From: Candidatus Mediterraneibacter quadrami
Lineage (GTDB): Bacteria; Bacillota; Clostridia; Lachnospirales; Lachnospiraceae
Length of the DNA stretch: 64,000 bases
Direction: 5' to 3'
NCBI GenBank assembly: GCA_019120575.1
Contig: DWUU01000022.1
Location: forward strand, 40,244 to 104,243
Position numbers and translations under genes: made by a program
Shown: positions 34,690-43,709 of the stretch, one piece after another
Position numbering within the stretch: the first letter of the stretch is position 1
Layout of the letters: each line of letters opens with the position of its first letter
Notes under the pieces: generated by a model
The model's input: the letters and a program-made list of their open reading frames with translations, nothing else
Told to the model about the DNA's origin: nothing
Database searches by the model: none

Positions 34690-36079
34690 TTGTTCCATCC
34701 TCCGTAATTTTTATCTCCAGGATCCGCTCTGTGCTTTCCGTCACATAGTATGCACAGTTCATCCTGTATCCGGGAATCCACACGATCTCCGGACCGTCCG
34801 CGATGAGCCACAGTTTATCGCGCTCTTCGCGTGGTATCTTTTCGTTTATAAAATAAGTTTTCAGTTTCTGTCGGCTCCCTGTGTTATCAATTCTCAGATA
34901 ATCACCCGGGCGCCTTTTCCTTATCGAAAGGCTGTTTTTTATTATATCATAATCAAGCCACTTCGTGTAGCCTTTTTGCGGGATATCCTCCGGCAGCCTG
35001 ACGTCCCTTTGCTCTATGATCCTGGTGATGATGCGGGGCGCGTCCCCTGACTCCGGAGCCGGTGAAAACCCGCGCCTGCTTTCTGCGGCTTCCCGTCTGC
35101 CGATCCGGATTCCCCCGCAGATTCTGTCCGCACAGACGCCGCCCGGCAGCGTCACCATCCGGCCGCTCTGCCTGCCGGACAGAGCGAGTACATCCCGCAC
35201 ATGGACGGCTGCAATATCTTTTTCCGATCCGAGCACACCGGCTATACAGCATTTCACGAGCTGTTTCCGGACCGCCGGATGCTCTGCTTCAAGCGCGGTG
35301 ATATCCAGGATAAGCCGTCCGCTTTCATCCGTATGCACGCAGCGGTCCCTCGCCTCCTGTGTCTTCTGTTCCAGCAGATCCCACAGTTCCCGCGCCTGGC
35401 CGGACAGCTCTGTCAGATGGACCGCTGCAGCGGGATTGACGTCGCGCTCCAGCAGCGGGATCACGCGATGCCGGATCCGGTTGCGCGTATAGATATCCTC
35501 TTCATTCGTGGCATCTGTACGCCACTCAGTCCCCTGCTCCCGCAGAAATTCCTCGATCTCCCGGCGCCCGGCCCAGAGAAGCGGACGGATCCAGTTCCCG
35601 CGTACCGGCCAGATCCCGCACAGGCCCCGCAGACCCGTACCTCTGGCAATATTCAGAAGAACGGTTTCTGCATTGTCATCCCGGTGGTGGGCCGTGGCAA
35701 TCTTCGTACAGTTATCTTCAGCGCACATTTTCTCCAGAGCCGCCCGACGCACCATGCGCCCCGCCTCCTCCAGAGATTGTTTCCGTTTTGCGGCGATTAA
35801 TTCCACATTTTCATGAAAAAGCCTGCATTCCACGCCAAGCCGCCTGCACAGTTCTTTCACATAACGCTCGTCAGCATCCGCATCCGCTCCCCGCAGGCCG
35901 TGGTTCACATGACACACTTTCACCGTGAAACCGATCTGCTCCCGCAGCGCACAGAGCACAAAAAGCAGGCATACCGAATCCGCTCCGCCCGATACGCCCG
36001 CTGCCACGACATCGTCTCTTCCGATCATTCCCAGCTTCTTTACATATTTCTCTGTCTGTTCCACAAAACGATTCATCAT
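34646..36079 (-). CDS. tilS: tRNA(Ile)-lysidine synthetase
   Basis: 477 residues. PP-loop motif GVSGGADSVCLLF near residue 28 activates the tRNA with ATP. HHRDDNAETVLLNIARGTGLRGL is a second signature, followed by TilS linker and C-terminal substrate-binding domain around LRIDNTGSRQKLKTYFINEKIPREERDKLW. It turns the wobble C of tRNA-Ile(CAU) into lysidine. The start (two ATG at 36079/36076) has only a weak, distant AAGGA upstream. Position between spoIIE and hpt matches the order in Bacillus and other Clostridia. Confidence 0.95.
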   Translation of the reverse strand: MMNRFVEQTEKYVKKLGMIGRDDVVAAGVSGGADSVCLLFVLCALREQIGFTVKVCHVNHGLRGADADADERYVKELCRRLGVECRLFHENVELIAAKRKQSLEEAGRMVRRAALEKMCAEDNCTKIATAHHRDDNAETVLLNIARGTGLRGLCGIWPVRGNWIRPLLWAGRREIEEFLREQGTEWRTDATNEEDIYTRNRIRHRVIPLLERDVNPAAAVHLTELSGQARELWDLLEQKTQEARDRCVHTDESGRLILDITALEAEHPAVRKQLVKCCIAGVLGSEKDIAAVHVRDVLALSGRQSGRMVTLPGGVCADRICGGIRIGRREAAESRRGFSPAPESGDAPRIITRIIEQRDVRLPEDIPQKGYTKWLDYDIIKNSLSIRKRRPGDYLRIDNTGSRQKLKTYFINEKIPREERDKLWLIADGPEIVWIPGYRMNCAYYVTESTERILEIKITEDGTNVRDDQSIDPGRES

Positions 36080-36135
36080 ATGTAAACTATAACCAATCCT
36101 TCGCCAAAAGTAAAGCGTTCCCTGTCTCCCGCCGC

Positions 36136-37539
36136 CTACTGCTGTTCGCGCCAGATGCCGGCGGCAAGAACCGTCATGTCATCCGCCGGCTCTCTGCCCG
36201 TAAACGCCAGCACCTGCTCCAGCACATGGTGGGCCATTTCTTTCGGATTGCGTATATCCGTCCCCTGGATGATCGTCTCCAGCAGAATATCCTGCTCGCC
36301 CGCCGGAAGCGCATCCAGCACCCCGTCCGTGACCATGATGACGAAATCACCGTCATCCAGCTGACGGCTCACCGCATCGATCTCAATCCGGTTCACCACG
36401 CCGATCGGCAGGCTGGAAGAGCTCAGGTGCTCGACCTGGCCCCCCTTTTTTATAAATGTGGCGGAGGCGCCTGCCTTCACGATCTCACACGCTCCGGTGT
36501 ACAGATCGAATATGGTCATATCCACCGTCGAATAACGGATTTCCTCCCGCCCCATCACCATTGCGGCATTCAGCATCCGGATGGCGTCCTTTTCCGGGAA
36601 ACCGGCCCCGAGCAGTTCTTCCAGAAGTTCGATCACCATCGTGCTCTCCCGGCACGCCGCCTCGCCGGCTCCCATCCCGTCTGAAAGGAGGGCGGCCTGC
36701 CTGCCGCCGGGCATGTCCAGCAGCGCGAAATTATCGCCAGATATACGGGCGCATCCCTTGCCGATCCGGGCCGTTCCCTGCATGGTATAGAAGGCCGGGC
36801 CCTCCAGACACACGATCGTCATATACTCCTGTCCGATCACCCCGGCGCTCCCGGGCGGAAGAATAAAACTCCGCCCGGTAACATCCGCCGCTGTTTTCAG
36901 GATTTCCTTTACCGGCAGTTTCTGTTTCACCAGCATCCGGGCGGTTATATGAATCTCATATTTCCCTTCCGCATTCATGAAAAACCGGATATCCAGCACC
37001 CGCAGCTCTTTTTTCCGCAGGGCGGACTCCAGCCTTTTTTTCAATCTTTCATCTCTGTATATGCTTTTCTCAAGTTCCCGGGCCGAGCTGCGGATCATAT
37101 CTGCAAATGTGTCCATCTGAATCGCGCAGCACTCCCTGCTTCTGGCCATCCGGTTGACCCAGATAATATTCTGACGCGCCTCGTGAAAACCGGACAGCAT
37201 CTCCCGGAGAAACCTGGGCGCCCTCACGCACCGCTGCATAAGCCTGCGCTTAACTTCTGTGTTAAGGTCATTTCCGTAGTGATCCACCGCCGACAGAATA
37301 TCGTACCCCATCTGATATGTATGCACAAAGTTCTCGCCCCAGCACCAGCTGCATTTTACACACCGACCGCACACCTTTTCCCGGACGCGGGAAAACATAT
37401 CCTCCACCTCCTCATTTGAAAAGGCGTCCTTTTTCTCCTCCAGGCGGAGGAAGACCCGCGTCATCCGCTGCAGCGAATCTGCATATTTTTCAATCTGCTC
37501 CACAAAAGGACTTTCATGGAGTATCTGTCCTTCATTCAT
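36136..37539 (-). CDS. spoIIE: SpoIIE-type PP2C phosphatase without the membrane domain
   Basis: 467 residues. Region II is at about 1-220, with CGRCVKCSWCWGENF and coiled helices. The PPM/SpoIIE phosphatase domain is at about 250-465, with metal-binding Asp residues in LLSDGMGAGEAA, MVTDGVLDALPAG and DDMTVLAAG. SpoIIE dephosphorylates SpoIIAA to release sigma-F in the forespore. Normal SpoIIE is about 800 residues, with around ten membrane helices before this part; none is present here, and GGGAG eight bases before the ATG supports this as the true start. Context (divIC-spoIIE-tilS) makes orthology secure. Confidence 0.9.
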   Translation of the reverse strand: MNEGQILHESPFVEQIEKYADSLQRMTRVFLRLEEKKDAFSNEEVEDMFSRVREKVCGRCVKCSWCWGENFVHTYQMGYDILSAVDHYGNDLNTEVKRRLMQRCVRAPRFLREMLSGFHEARQNIIWVNRMARSRECCAIQMDTFADMIRSSARELEKSIYRDERLKKRLESALRKKELRVLDIRFFMNAEGKYEIHITARMLVKQKLPVKEILKTAADVTGRSFILPPGSAGVIGQEYMTIVCLEGPAFYTMQGTARIGKGCARISGDNFALLDMPGGRQAALLSDGMGAGEAACRESTMVIELLEELLGAGFPEKDAIRMLNAAMVMGREEIRYSTVDMTIFDLYTGACEIVKAGASATFIKKGGQVEHLSSSSLPIGVVNRIEIDAVSRQLDDGDFVIMVTDGVLDALPAGEQDILLETIIQGTDIRNPKEMAHHVLEQVLAFTGREPADDMTVLAAGIWREQQ

Positions 37540-37567
37540 CCGCCTTCTCCCTTCGCATTCACGCAGA

Positions 37568-37597
37568 AAGACTCCGGGAGAATTCTCCCGGAGTCTT
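37568..37597 (-). terminator. Palindromic hairpin between divIC and spoIIE
   Basis: Arms AAGACTCCGGGAGAA and TTCTCCCGGAGTCTT are perfect. The minus-strand tail CTTTCTG has few T, so termination may be partial. Confidence 0.65.
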
Positions 37598-37611
37598 CTT
37601 TCGTAATCCGT

Positions 37612-37947
37612 CTACTCGGACGGTTTAAATACAATCTCATTCGGATCAACAAGGTTCAGCCTGTCCTCAGCCATCTCCTTGATATAGTCATCCGTCTTCA
37701 CATATTCCTCAAATTCGTCGATCTCTTTTGCGCGGTCTTCCTGTTCCCGGATCTGTTCCTGCAGTTCCGCTTCCTGCGCCTTATACTGTGCATTTTTCGC
37801 CTGAAGCCGCATCGATCCGACCGCAAGCATCACCGTCATACAGACGAGCACCGCACAGATCATAAGTATGCTTCTTCTGTACCGGCTCAGTTTCCGGTTC
37901 CGTCTGCCCCATCGTGCATCCAGGCCCGGATGTCTACCCTTTTTCAT
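37612..37947 (-). CDS. divIC: Septum formation initiator, DivIC/FtsL family
   Basis: 111 residues from MKKGRHPGLDARWGRRNRKLSRYRRS; the in-frame ATG 12 codons upstream lacks a ribosome binding site, while GGGTGG precedes the chosen ATG weakly. A basic cytoplasmic N-terminus is followed by one membrane helix (about 28-46) and an external coiled coil (AKNAQYKAQEAELQEQIREQEDRAKEIDEFEEYVKTDDYIKEMAEDRLNLVDPNEIVF). The C-terminal YIKEMAEDRLNLV is characteristic. DivIC acts with FtsL and DivIB in the divisome. Confidence 0.92.
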   Translation of the reverse strand: MKKGRHPGLDARWGRRNRKLSRYRRSILMICAVLVCMTVMLAVGSMRLQAKNAQYKAQEAELQEQIREQEDRAKEIDEFEEYVKTDDYIKEMAEDRLNLVDPNEIVFKPSE

Positions 37948-38001
37948 TAATATACCACCCTGCTTATCAATATTTTTATACACCCCGCTAATAAAAATAT
38001 C

Positions 38002-38334
38002 TTATCTGTTTTTACCGGACTTTTCAAGTTTTTTCTTAATCTTTGTACAAATTTTACCGAACAGGCTCAGAATTATTCCGGACAGGGCCGCGCCGGCCAG
38101 CATCCCGGCTATAAAAAACCACCGGATCCTCCCCTGCGACACCACATAAATCCGGTGAAACATCCACCCGCTGCTCCCGATCCAGAAGAGCAGATCTTCC
38201 AGGCCGACCGCCGCCATGCTGTGCGGAACAAGCCTCCTCACGCACCGGAGCAAATGATAAGCGGACAGCAGCACAGCGCCGCTTACAACTGCGTACAGAA
38301 AAATATATGCTTCTTTCCCGATTCCGGATATCAT
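38002..38334 (-). CDS. yabQ: Spore cortex protein YabQ
   Basis: 110 residues with three membrane segments (about 8-27, 43-62 and 70-92) and a lysine-rich tail. LEDLLFWIGSSGWMFHRIYVVSQGRIRWFFIAGMLAGA matches the YabQ pattern, with the conserved WF. In Bacillus, YabQ is a membrane protein needed for spore cortex formation and is sigma-E controlled. It lies six bases after yabP and before divIC, as in Bacillus. Confidence 0.88.
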   Translation of the reverse strand: MISGIGKEAYIFLYAVVSGAVLLSAYHLLRCVRRLVPHSMAAVGLEDLLFWIGSSGWMFHRIYVVSQGRIRWFFIAGMLAGAALSGIILSLFGKICTKIKKKLEKSGKNR

Positions 38335-38340
38335 AAGCGT

Positions 38341-38625
38341 CTACTTAAAAAGCCTGGACAGAAAACTGCCGTCCTGCTTCCCCGTCTGGGCAATCCCTGA
38401 ATATGCGATGCTGTCAATATTTCCGGACAGATCAACCTCCCCCTTTTCCACACTGAGTCGGTTGACGTGAAGATCCGTCCCTTTTACCATCAGCATCCCC
38501 TGCTCCGTCTCCAGCAGGATCTCGTTCAGATCAAACGACAGCACGTCCAGAACGCCTGTTACCATGCTGGTCTTCCGGTTATTGAGCACCAGCTTGTGCG
38601 GCTTTGCCGTCCGCTGTTCTTCCAT
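38341..38625 (-). CDS. yabP: Sporulation protein YabP
   Basis: 94 residues from MEEQRTAKPHKLVLNNRKTSMVTGVLDVLSFDLNEILLETEQGMLMVKGTDLHVNRLSVEKGEVDLSGNID..., a compact YabP/YqfC beta protein. GGAGG lies eight bases before this ATG, while the ATG two codons upstream would be too close. YabP is a sigma-E-dependent protein needed for later spore development, acting near the spore coat/cortex. Confidence 0.9.
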   Translation of the reverse strand: MEEQRTAKPHKLVLNNRKTSMVTGVLDVLSFDLNEILLETEQGMLMVKGTDLHVNRLSVEKGEVDLSGNIDSIAYSGIAQTGKQDGSFLSRLFK

Positions 38626-38677
38626 CCGCATCCCCTCCCCACATCTGATATATATGTGGGACGGGCAGGATTTATTC

Positions 38678-38917
38678 CTAGAGATATCTGAAAAGTTCGG
38701 ATGCCTCTTCTTTCTTTGTCGTATCCTGAAGCTTCAGCACCTCGGCCTTCACAGTCCGCGTGCCGAACCGGATCTCGATCACGTCCCCGGGCTTCACCTG
38801 AGCGGACGCCTTTGCCGGCTTGTCATTTACCATGACGCGCCCCGCATCGCACGCCTCATTTGCCACAGTTCTTCTCTTGATCAGTCTGGACACCTTCAGA
38901 AATTTATCAAGTCTCAT
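38678..38917 (-). CDS. rqcP: S4-domain protein RqcP (YabO/YlmH-like)
   Basis: 79 residues, MRLDKFLKVSRLIKRRTVANEACDAGRVMVNDKPAKASAQVKPGDVIEIRF..., one S4 RNA-binding domain. RqcP stabilises peptidyl-tRNA in the P site during RqcH-driven C-terminal alanine tailing in ribosome quality control (established in Bacillus). GGGAGAG precedes the ATG. Its location before yabP matches B. subtilis yabO. Confidence 0.93.
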   Translation of the reverse strand: MRLDKFLKVSRLIKRRTVANEACDAGRVMVNDKPAKASAQVKPGDVIEIRFGTRTVKAEVLKLQDTTKKEEASELFRYL

Positions 38918-38951
38918 CTGTCTCTCCCTTCTTTGTCTTTCCCCGTCCGTT

Positions 38952-38986
38952 GCAAAAAAGCACCTGTGATTCCTCATCACAGGTGC
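38952..38986 (-). terminator. hup terminator
   Basis: Arms GCACCTGTGAT and ATCACAGGTGC around five bases, followed by TTTTTTGC on the minus strand. Confidence 0.9.
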
Positions 38987-39019
38987 CTGTACCGGTCTCT
39001 TTATACAAATCCGAAAGGA

Positions 39020-39292
39020 TTAGTTGATAGCATCTTTTAAAGCTTTGCCGGCTTTGAACTTCGGAGCCTTGCAAGCTGCGATCTTCATTGTTTTGCCTGT
39101 CTGCGGATTTCTTCCTTCTCTTGCTGCTCTCTCGCTTACTTCAAATGTACCGAAGCCTACAAGCTGTACTTTGTCGCCTTTTTTAAGCTGCTCTGTAACA
39201 ACATCGATAAAAGCCTTTAATGCTTTTTCAGAATCCTTTTTGGAAATCTCTGCCTGCTCTGCAACAGCTGCGATTAATTCTGTTTTGTTCAT
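39020..39292 (-). CDS. hup: HU family DNA-binding protein
   Basis: 90 residues, [28 protein letters not shown]... , with GGAGG before the ATG. The signature [28 protein letters not shown] carries the beta arms that grip the DNA minor groove. HU bends and compacts the chromosome. It has its own strong promoter and terminator, ahead of rqcP. Confidence 0.97.
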   Translation of the reverse strand: MNKTELIAAVAEQAEISKKDSEKALKAFIDVVTEQLKKGDKVQLVGFGTFEVSERAAREGRNPQTGKTMKIAACKAPKFKAGKALKDAIN

Positions 39293-39391
39293 GGATAAAT
39301 TCCTCCTCTTTATTGTATACACATACAATATTCATTCTGTTTTTTAAACGGAAAAGCGCCCAGAACAGGCGTTTTTCCGTCTTTATGTACT

Positions 39392-39420
39392 GTTATAACG
39401 GTTCACGGCATCTTTGTCAA
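39392..39420 (-). promoter_or_regulatory. hup promoter
   Basis: Perfect TTGACA, 17-base spacer and TATAAC on the minus strand, about 100 bases before the start codon. Confidence 0.82.
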
Positions 39421-39466
39421 GATTTTTCACCGTTTTTTGAACTATTCTACCATATTCGACCGTTCT

Positions 39467-41149
39467 TTACGCCATTACCGGCTTCAGCGCCTCCGCCAGT
39501 TTCTCTTTCTCCGCTTCCGCCTCTGCCAGATCCTTCCCTAATGTCGTGTAATAGATCTTGATCTTCGGCTCTGTTCCGGACGGACGCACGATCACAGTCT
39601 CATTGTTCTCCAGCTTGTAGATCAGAACGTTTGCCGGTGGAAGCCCCGTCTCTTCCGGCTTTGTGTAATCTGTTACAGATACAACTTTATATCCCGCCAC
39701 CTCTGTCAGCGGATTGTCTCTCAGGCCCTGCATGATGCCGGCCATCTTGTCCATGCCGCTCAGGCCGGGGAATTCAAAGCTGTCCACCTTATTAAGATAA
39801 CGGCCGTACTGTGCATAGATCTCTTCCATCCTGGCCTTCAGGGAGCTTCCGATGCTTCTGTAGTAGGCTGCCATCTCGCAGATCAGCATGGATCCGATGA
39901 CTGCGTCTTTGTCACGCACATACGGTCCCGCAAGATATCCGTAGCTCTCCTCAAATCCGAAAATAAAGCGGTCGACCTCGCCTGCAGCCTCCAGCTGTGC
40001 GATCTGGTCGCCGATCCATTTGAATCCGGTAAGAACGTTCCGAAGCTCTACGCCGTAATGCTCCGCCACAGCGTCTGCAAGCGGTGTGGAAACAATGGAT
40101 TTCACTGCAACCGGATTGGCCGGCATGGTTCCCTTCTCAATGCGGCCTGCGCAGATATAGTCAAGCAGGAGTACGCCTACTTCATTACCGCTTACCAGCT
40201 CATAGGAGCCGTCCGGGCATTTCATTGCGATGCCCACACGGTCTGCATCCGGATCCGTCGCAAGCATCAGGTCCGCGCCGGTTTCCTTCGCCAGGTTCAG
40301 CCCCTGCTCCAGCGCCTCGAAGATCTCCGGATTCGGGTAGCTGCATGTGGTGAAATAGCCGTTCGGATATTCCTGATCCGGAACAATCGTGATGTCCGTC
40401 ACACCAATGTCTTTCAGGATCTGGGTCACAGGCATCAGACCGGAGCCGTTGAGCGGGCTGTACACCAGTTTCAGTCCTGCAGTCCTGCAGAGGCCCGGAC
40501 GAACCTGGCGGGACTCGATGGCATCGTAAAGCGCACGCTTGCAGTCTTCACCGACAAAGCGGATCAGTCCTTCCTCAACGCCCTGTGCAAACGGCATGTA
40601 TTTCGCGCCGTCCAGCACGTCCGTCTTCTGGATCTCCTCGTATACGATCGCCGCCGCATCGTCCGTCATCTGGCATCCGTCCGGCCCGTACGCTTTATAT
40701 CCGTTGTACTTCGCCGGGTTGTGGGACGCCGTCACCATAATGCCCGCGTTGCAGTTATAGTAGCGTGTCGCAAATGAAAGCGCCGGTACCGGCATCAGGG
40801 AATCATAGATCCTTACGTTGATCCCGTTGGCCGCCAGCACGCCTGCCGCCGTCTTGGCAAATACATCGCTCTTGATCCGGCTGTCGTAGCTGATCGCCAC
40901 GGTCTGTGTGCCGCCCTGGGTCTTCACCCAGTTGGCCAGTCCCTGGGTCGCCTGGCGCACCACATAAATATTCATGCGGTTCGTGCCTGCCCCGAGGACG
41001 CCGCGCAGTCCGGCTGTACCGAACTTCAGCGCCACTGCGAATCGCTCTTTGATTTCATCTTCGTTTCCCTCGATTTTCATTAATTCCGGCTTCAGATCCG
41101 GGTCTTCCAGATCGGCTGCCATCCAGCGCCTGTACTCTTCCTGATACAT
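39467..41149 (-). CDS. pgcA: Phospho-sugar mutase (phosphoglucomutase type)
   Basis: 560 residues from MYQEEYRRWMAADLEDPDLKPEL; GGAG lies eight bases before this ATG. The alpha-D-phosphohexomutase superfamily motifs are complete: TASHNPAKYNGYKAYG with the phosphoserine, metal loop LATDPDADRVG, sugar-binding GFEESYGYL, and phosphate-binding VRPSGTEPKIKIYY. It interconverts glucose 1- and 6-phosphate, with possible phosphomannomutase activity. Four domains of typical length are present. Confidence 0.94.
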   Translation of the reverse strand: MYQEEYRRWMAADLEDPDLKPELMKIEGNEDEIKERFAVALKFGTAGLRGVLGAGTNRMNIYVVRQATQGLANWVKTQGGTQTVAISYDSRIKSDVFAKTAAGVLAANGINVRIYDSLMPVPALSFATRYYNCNAGIMVTASHNPAKYNGYKAYGPDGCQMTDDAAAIVYEEIQKTDVLDGAKYMPFAQGVEEGLIRFVGEDCKRALYDAIESRQVRPGLCRTAGLKLVYSPLNGSGLMPVTQILKDIGVTDITIVPDQEYPNGYFTTCSYPNPEIFEALEQGLNLAKETGADLMLATDPDADRVGIAMKCPDGSYELVSGNEVGVLLLDYICAGRIEKGTMPANPVAVKSIVSTPLADAVAEHYGVELRNVLTGFKWIGDQIAQLEAAGEVDRFIFGFEESYGYLAGPYVRDKDAVIGSMLICEMAAYYRSIGSSLKARMEEIYAQYGRYLNKVDSFEFPGLSGMDKMAGIMQGLRDNPLTEVAGYKVVSVTDYTKPEETGLPPANVLIYKLENNETVIVRPSGTEPKIKIYYTTLGKDLAEAEAEKEKLAEALKPVMA

Positions 41150-41221
41150 TTTGACCACTCCTGTTTTTCTTGAAATTTTTCCGGTGATTTTCCATTAAAA
41201 AACCACGCTGAACATAGTCTT

Positions 41222-41250
41222 AATATATCATGTTTTTGCAGAAACGGCAA
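41222..41250 (-). promoter_or_regulatory. pgcA promoter
   Basis: TTGCCG, 17-base spacer and TATATT on the minus strand, about 75 bases before the start codon. Confidence 0.55.
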
Positions 41251-41260
41251 CCGATCATCC

Positions 41261-42274
41261 TTAGATCACAACAGAAAATATCTGCTCCAGAAACGCCTGC
41301 TTTTCCCCGCACTGACGAAGCACGAGCTGCAGTTTTTCCCGGTTCTTTTCCGGCATCCATGCCTTGTTGGAACGATAATAGTTCCCTGCGGTCTTCCAGT
41401 ATTTCTCCGGATAGGCCAGCATCAGACCGATATATTCCCGCTCGCCTGCGTCAAGAGGGCGGATGCGCTCATACGCCTCAAGAAGTTTTTGTCCTGTTTT
41501 TTGTTTCCATGAATATTTTTCCATGACTTTTCTGAGGAAATAGTAAAGATCATAAACCTGTATCCCGGACTTCATCCGTTCAAAATCTGTCACTGCGATC
41601 CCGTCTTCCTCCGCCAGCAGATTATGATAATTACATGCTCCATGAAACAGCCGGCCCTCACGGACGCTCCTCCCGTACAGCGCGGCGCAGCCGGAATTTT
41701 TCATCCGGCCGGCCACCTGTTCCGCCATCCCGTACATCCGGTCAAAACTCTCAAGGAACAGATATTCAAACGCGCTTTTCACCGGCCTGCTCCGGATAAA
41801 CCGGCGGACTTTCTTCAGTTCCCGGTTATGGCGAAGAAGTTCATCCGCCGGATCCGGCGCCGTGCCGGCGATCTCCGGGCAGGCACGGCACAGTTCTGTG
41901 ATCCGCTCATCGTTCAGACCGTTGTGAAGCCGGGCCAGCTGCGCGGCGGCGCGGAGCGCCTCAGACTCCTGCCGGACATCGCACTCCCGGCCGTCGTACC
42001 ATTTCTTCAGCATAAATTTGCGTCCGTCCTCCCGGACAGCCAGAATCGATCCATCTGCCGTGAAGACCGGCGTGTCAACTTTCAGATCGCTTTCCGTCTC
42101 CAGGCGGCTGAGCACCTGATATAAAAAGAGGGCCCGCTGTTCCGAGAGTTTTGTCTCCCGCAGCAGCATTGCGCCCTCATTCGTATCGCAAAAAAACGCA
42201 CCCCTTATCCGCCGGGTGCCTCTTACTTCCAGATCATACTTTTCCAATACTTCCAGTTCGTATTCTTCTCTCAT
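41261..42274 (-). CDS. CotS/YutH-like kinase-fold spore protein
   Basis: 337 residues with an aminoglycoside-phosphotransferase-like fold. FMLKKWYDG holds the ATP-binding Lys region, LARLHNGLN the helical linker, FHGACNYHNLLAEEDGIAVTDFERM the catalytic loop (HGxxxxHN, in which the usual Asp is Ala) and the metal-binding DFE. Loss of the catalytic Asp suggests a pseudokinase, as is common among spore coat CotS proteins. The two Arg/Lys-rich segments KKVRRFIRSR fit the family. AGGGGG precedes the ATG. Confidence 0.78.
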   Translation of the reverse strand: MREEYELEVLEKYDLEVRGTRRIRGAFFCDTNEGAMLLRETKLSEQRALFLYQVLSRLETESDLKVDTPVFTADGSILAVREDGRKFMLKKWYDGRECDVRQESEALRAAAQLARLHNGLNDERITELCRACPEIAGTAPDPADELLRHNRELKKVRRFIRSRPVKSAFEYLFLESFDRMYGMAEQVAGRMKNSGCAALYGRSVREGRLFHGACNYHNLLAEEDGIAVTDFERMKSGIQVYDLYYFLRKVMEKYSWKQKTGQKLLEAYERIRPLDAGEREYIGLMLAYPEKYWKTAGNYYRSNKAWMPEKNREKLQLVLRQCGEKQAFLEQIFSVVI

Positions 42275-42339
42275 GGCTGCCCCCTGTCACCGCCTGTTCT
42301 GACTCTTTCTAATCTATGAGGGGGACAGCCATGGTATGA

Positions 42340-43674
42340 TCATTTATTCAGTTTTTCTTTCACATAATCGCACAGAATCTCCTTCCGGTTCCGTTCCGGA
42401 TCATCAATTACATATTCCAGCAGTTCACTGAGCATGGCCCCAAGCTCCCTTCCCGGCTTCATCCCGAGATTCATCAGGTCGCGTCCGCTTACCGCCAGCT
42501 GCCGCAGCGTCACACACTGGTCCTCCAGCAGCGCCTTCCGGTACAGTTCCCGGACTGTGATTATATTTTCAAGCTTCTCCCTTCTGCGGTACGGGCTCTG
42601 GGCCTTTACATCCGCCAGCCGGACCGCCAGATAATACGGGAACAGCTCCACCCCGATCCGGTTCATTGCACGGCGCACGTTCTTCGGCGTCGCCTCCATC
42701 CGGTAATCGTGATAGCACACCAGCCTGGATACATTTCGAATCGTATCATTATCAAATTTCAGCCGGTGCATGACTTTCCGGGCGATCTCCTCGCTTATCA
42801 GGGCATGCCCCTTGAAATGATCCCGGCCGTTCTCATCTGTCGTCTTCGCCTGTGGCTTGCCCATATCATGAAAGAGCATGGTCAGCCGCAGGATCTTGTC
42901 CCGCTTGACATTTTTCAGCGCGCGGACCGTATGTTCCGCCACTGTGTATTTGTGATGGGGCGTGTTCTGCTCCACGCCTTCCATGGCGTCCCATTCCGGC
43001 AGGATCACTTTCGTGATCCCCAGTTCATATGCATCCCGGATCCGCTCCGGATTCGGCGAAACGAGAAGCTTTACAAGCTCCGCTCGGATCCGCTCCGCGC
43101 TGATCTTCTGAAGATTCGGCGCCATTTCCCGCACTGCTTCCGCCGTCTCCGGCTCGATCGGAAAATCAAGCTGGGCGGAAAAACGGACCGCCCGCAGGAT
43201 TCGCAGCGCATCCTCGGAAAACCGTTCCCCGGGATCCCCCACGCACCGGATCAGGTGATGGTTCAGGTCCTGCATGCCGCCAAAGACGTCGACCAGACGG
43301 ACTTCATCGTTATAGGCCATTGCGTTGATCGTAAAATCCCGCCTCCTGAGGTCCTCCTCCAGGCTGGTTGTAAAATGCACTTCCTTCGGATGCCGGCCGT
43401 CCTCGTAAGTTCCGTCCACCCGGTACGTCGTCACCTCGTAGCTGTCCTTTCCCAGAAGAACCGTGACCGTTCCGTGCTCGATCCCGGTATCCACAGTCCT
43501 GCGGAAGATCCGCTTGATCTCCTCCGGCCGGGCGGAAGTCGTGATGTCCCAGTCCTCCGGACGCCTTGCCAGGATGGAATCGCGCACGCAGCCGCCCACC
43601 GCATACGCCTCGTAGCCGTGGAACTGCAGGTTATTAATGATCATCAGCACTTTTTCAGGCAGATTTATCTTCAT
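42340..43674 (-). CDS. cca: CCA tRNA nucleotidyltransferase
   Basis: 444 residues, class II. The head reads AVGGCVRDSILARRPEDWDITTSA with GG and DxD, followed by RRDFTINAMAYN and the ERxxxE neck ERFSEDALRILRAVRFSAQLDF. An HD domain is present as LTMLFHDMGKPQAKT. It builds or repairs the CCA end of tRNAs. Members with an HD domain may also have 2',3'-cyclic phosphatase activity. Its ribosome binding site (AAGAAGAG) is weak. Confidence 0.95.
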   Translation of the reverse strand: MKINLPEKVLMIINNLQFHGYEAYAVGGCVRDSILARRPEDWDITTSARPEEIKRIFRRTVDTGIEHGTVTVLLGKDSYEVTTYRVDGTYEDGRHPKEVHFTTSLEEDLRRRDFTINAMAYNDEVRLVDVFGGMQDLNHHLIRCVGDPGERFSEDALRILRAVRFSAQLDFPIEPETAEAVREMAPNLQKISAERIRAELVKLLVSPNPERIRDAYELGITKVILPEWDAMEGVEQNTPHHKYTVAEHTVRALKNVKRDKILRLTMLFHDMGKPQAKTTDENGRDHFKGHALISEEIARKVMHRLKFDNDTIRNVSRLVCYHDYRMEATPKNVRRAMNRIGVELFPYYLAVRLADVKAQSPYRRREKLENIITVRELYRKALLEDQCVTLRQLAVSGRDLMNLGMKPGRELGAMLSELLEYVIDDPERNRKEILCDYVKEKLNK

Positions 43675-43709
43675 CTGAAACTCTTCTTTCTCATTATTGA
43701 TAAGCCGCG

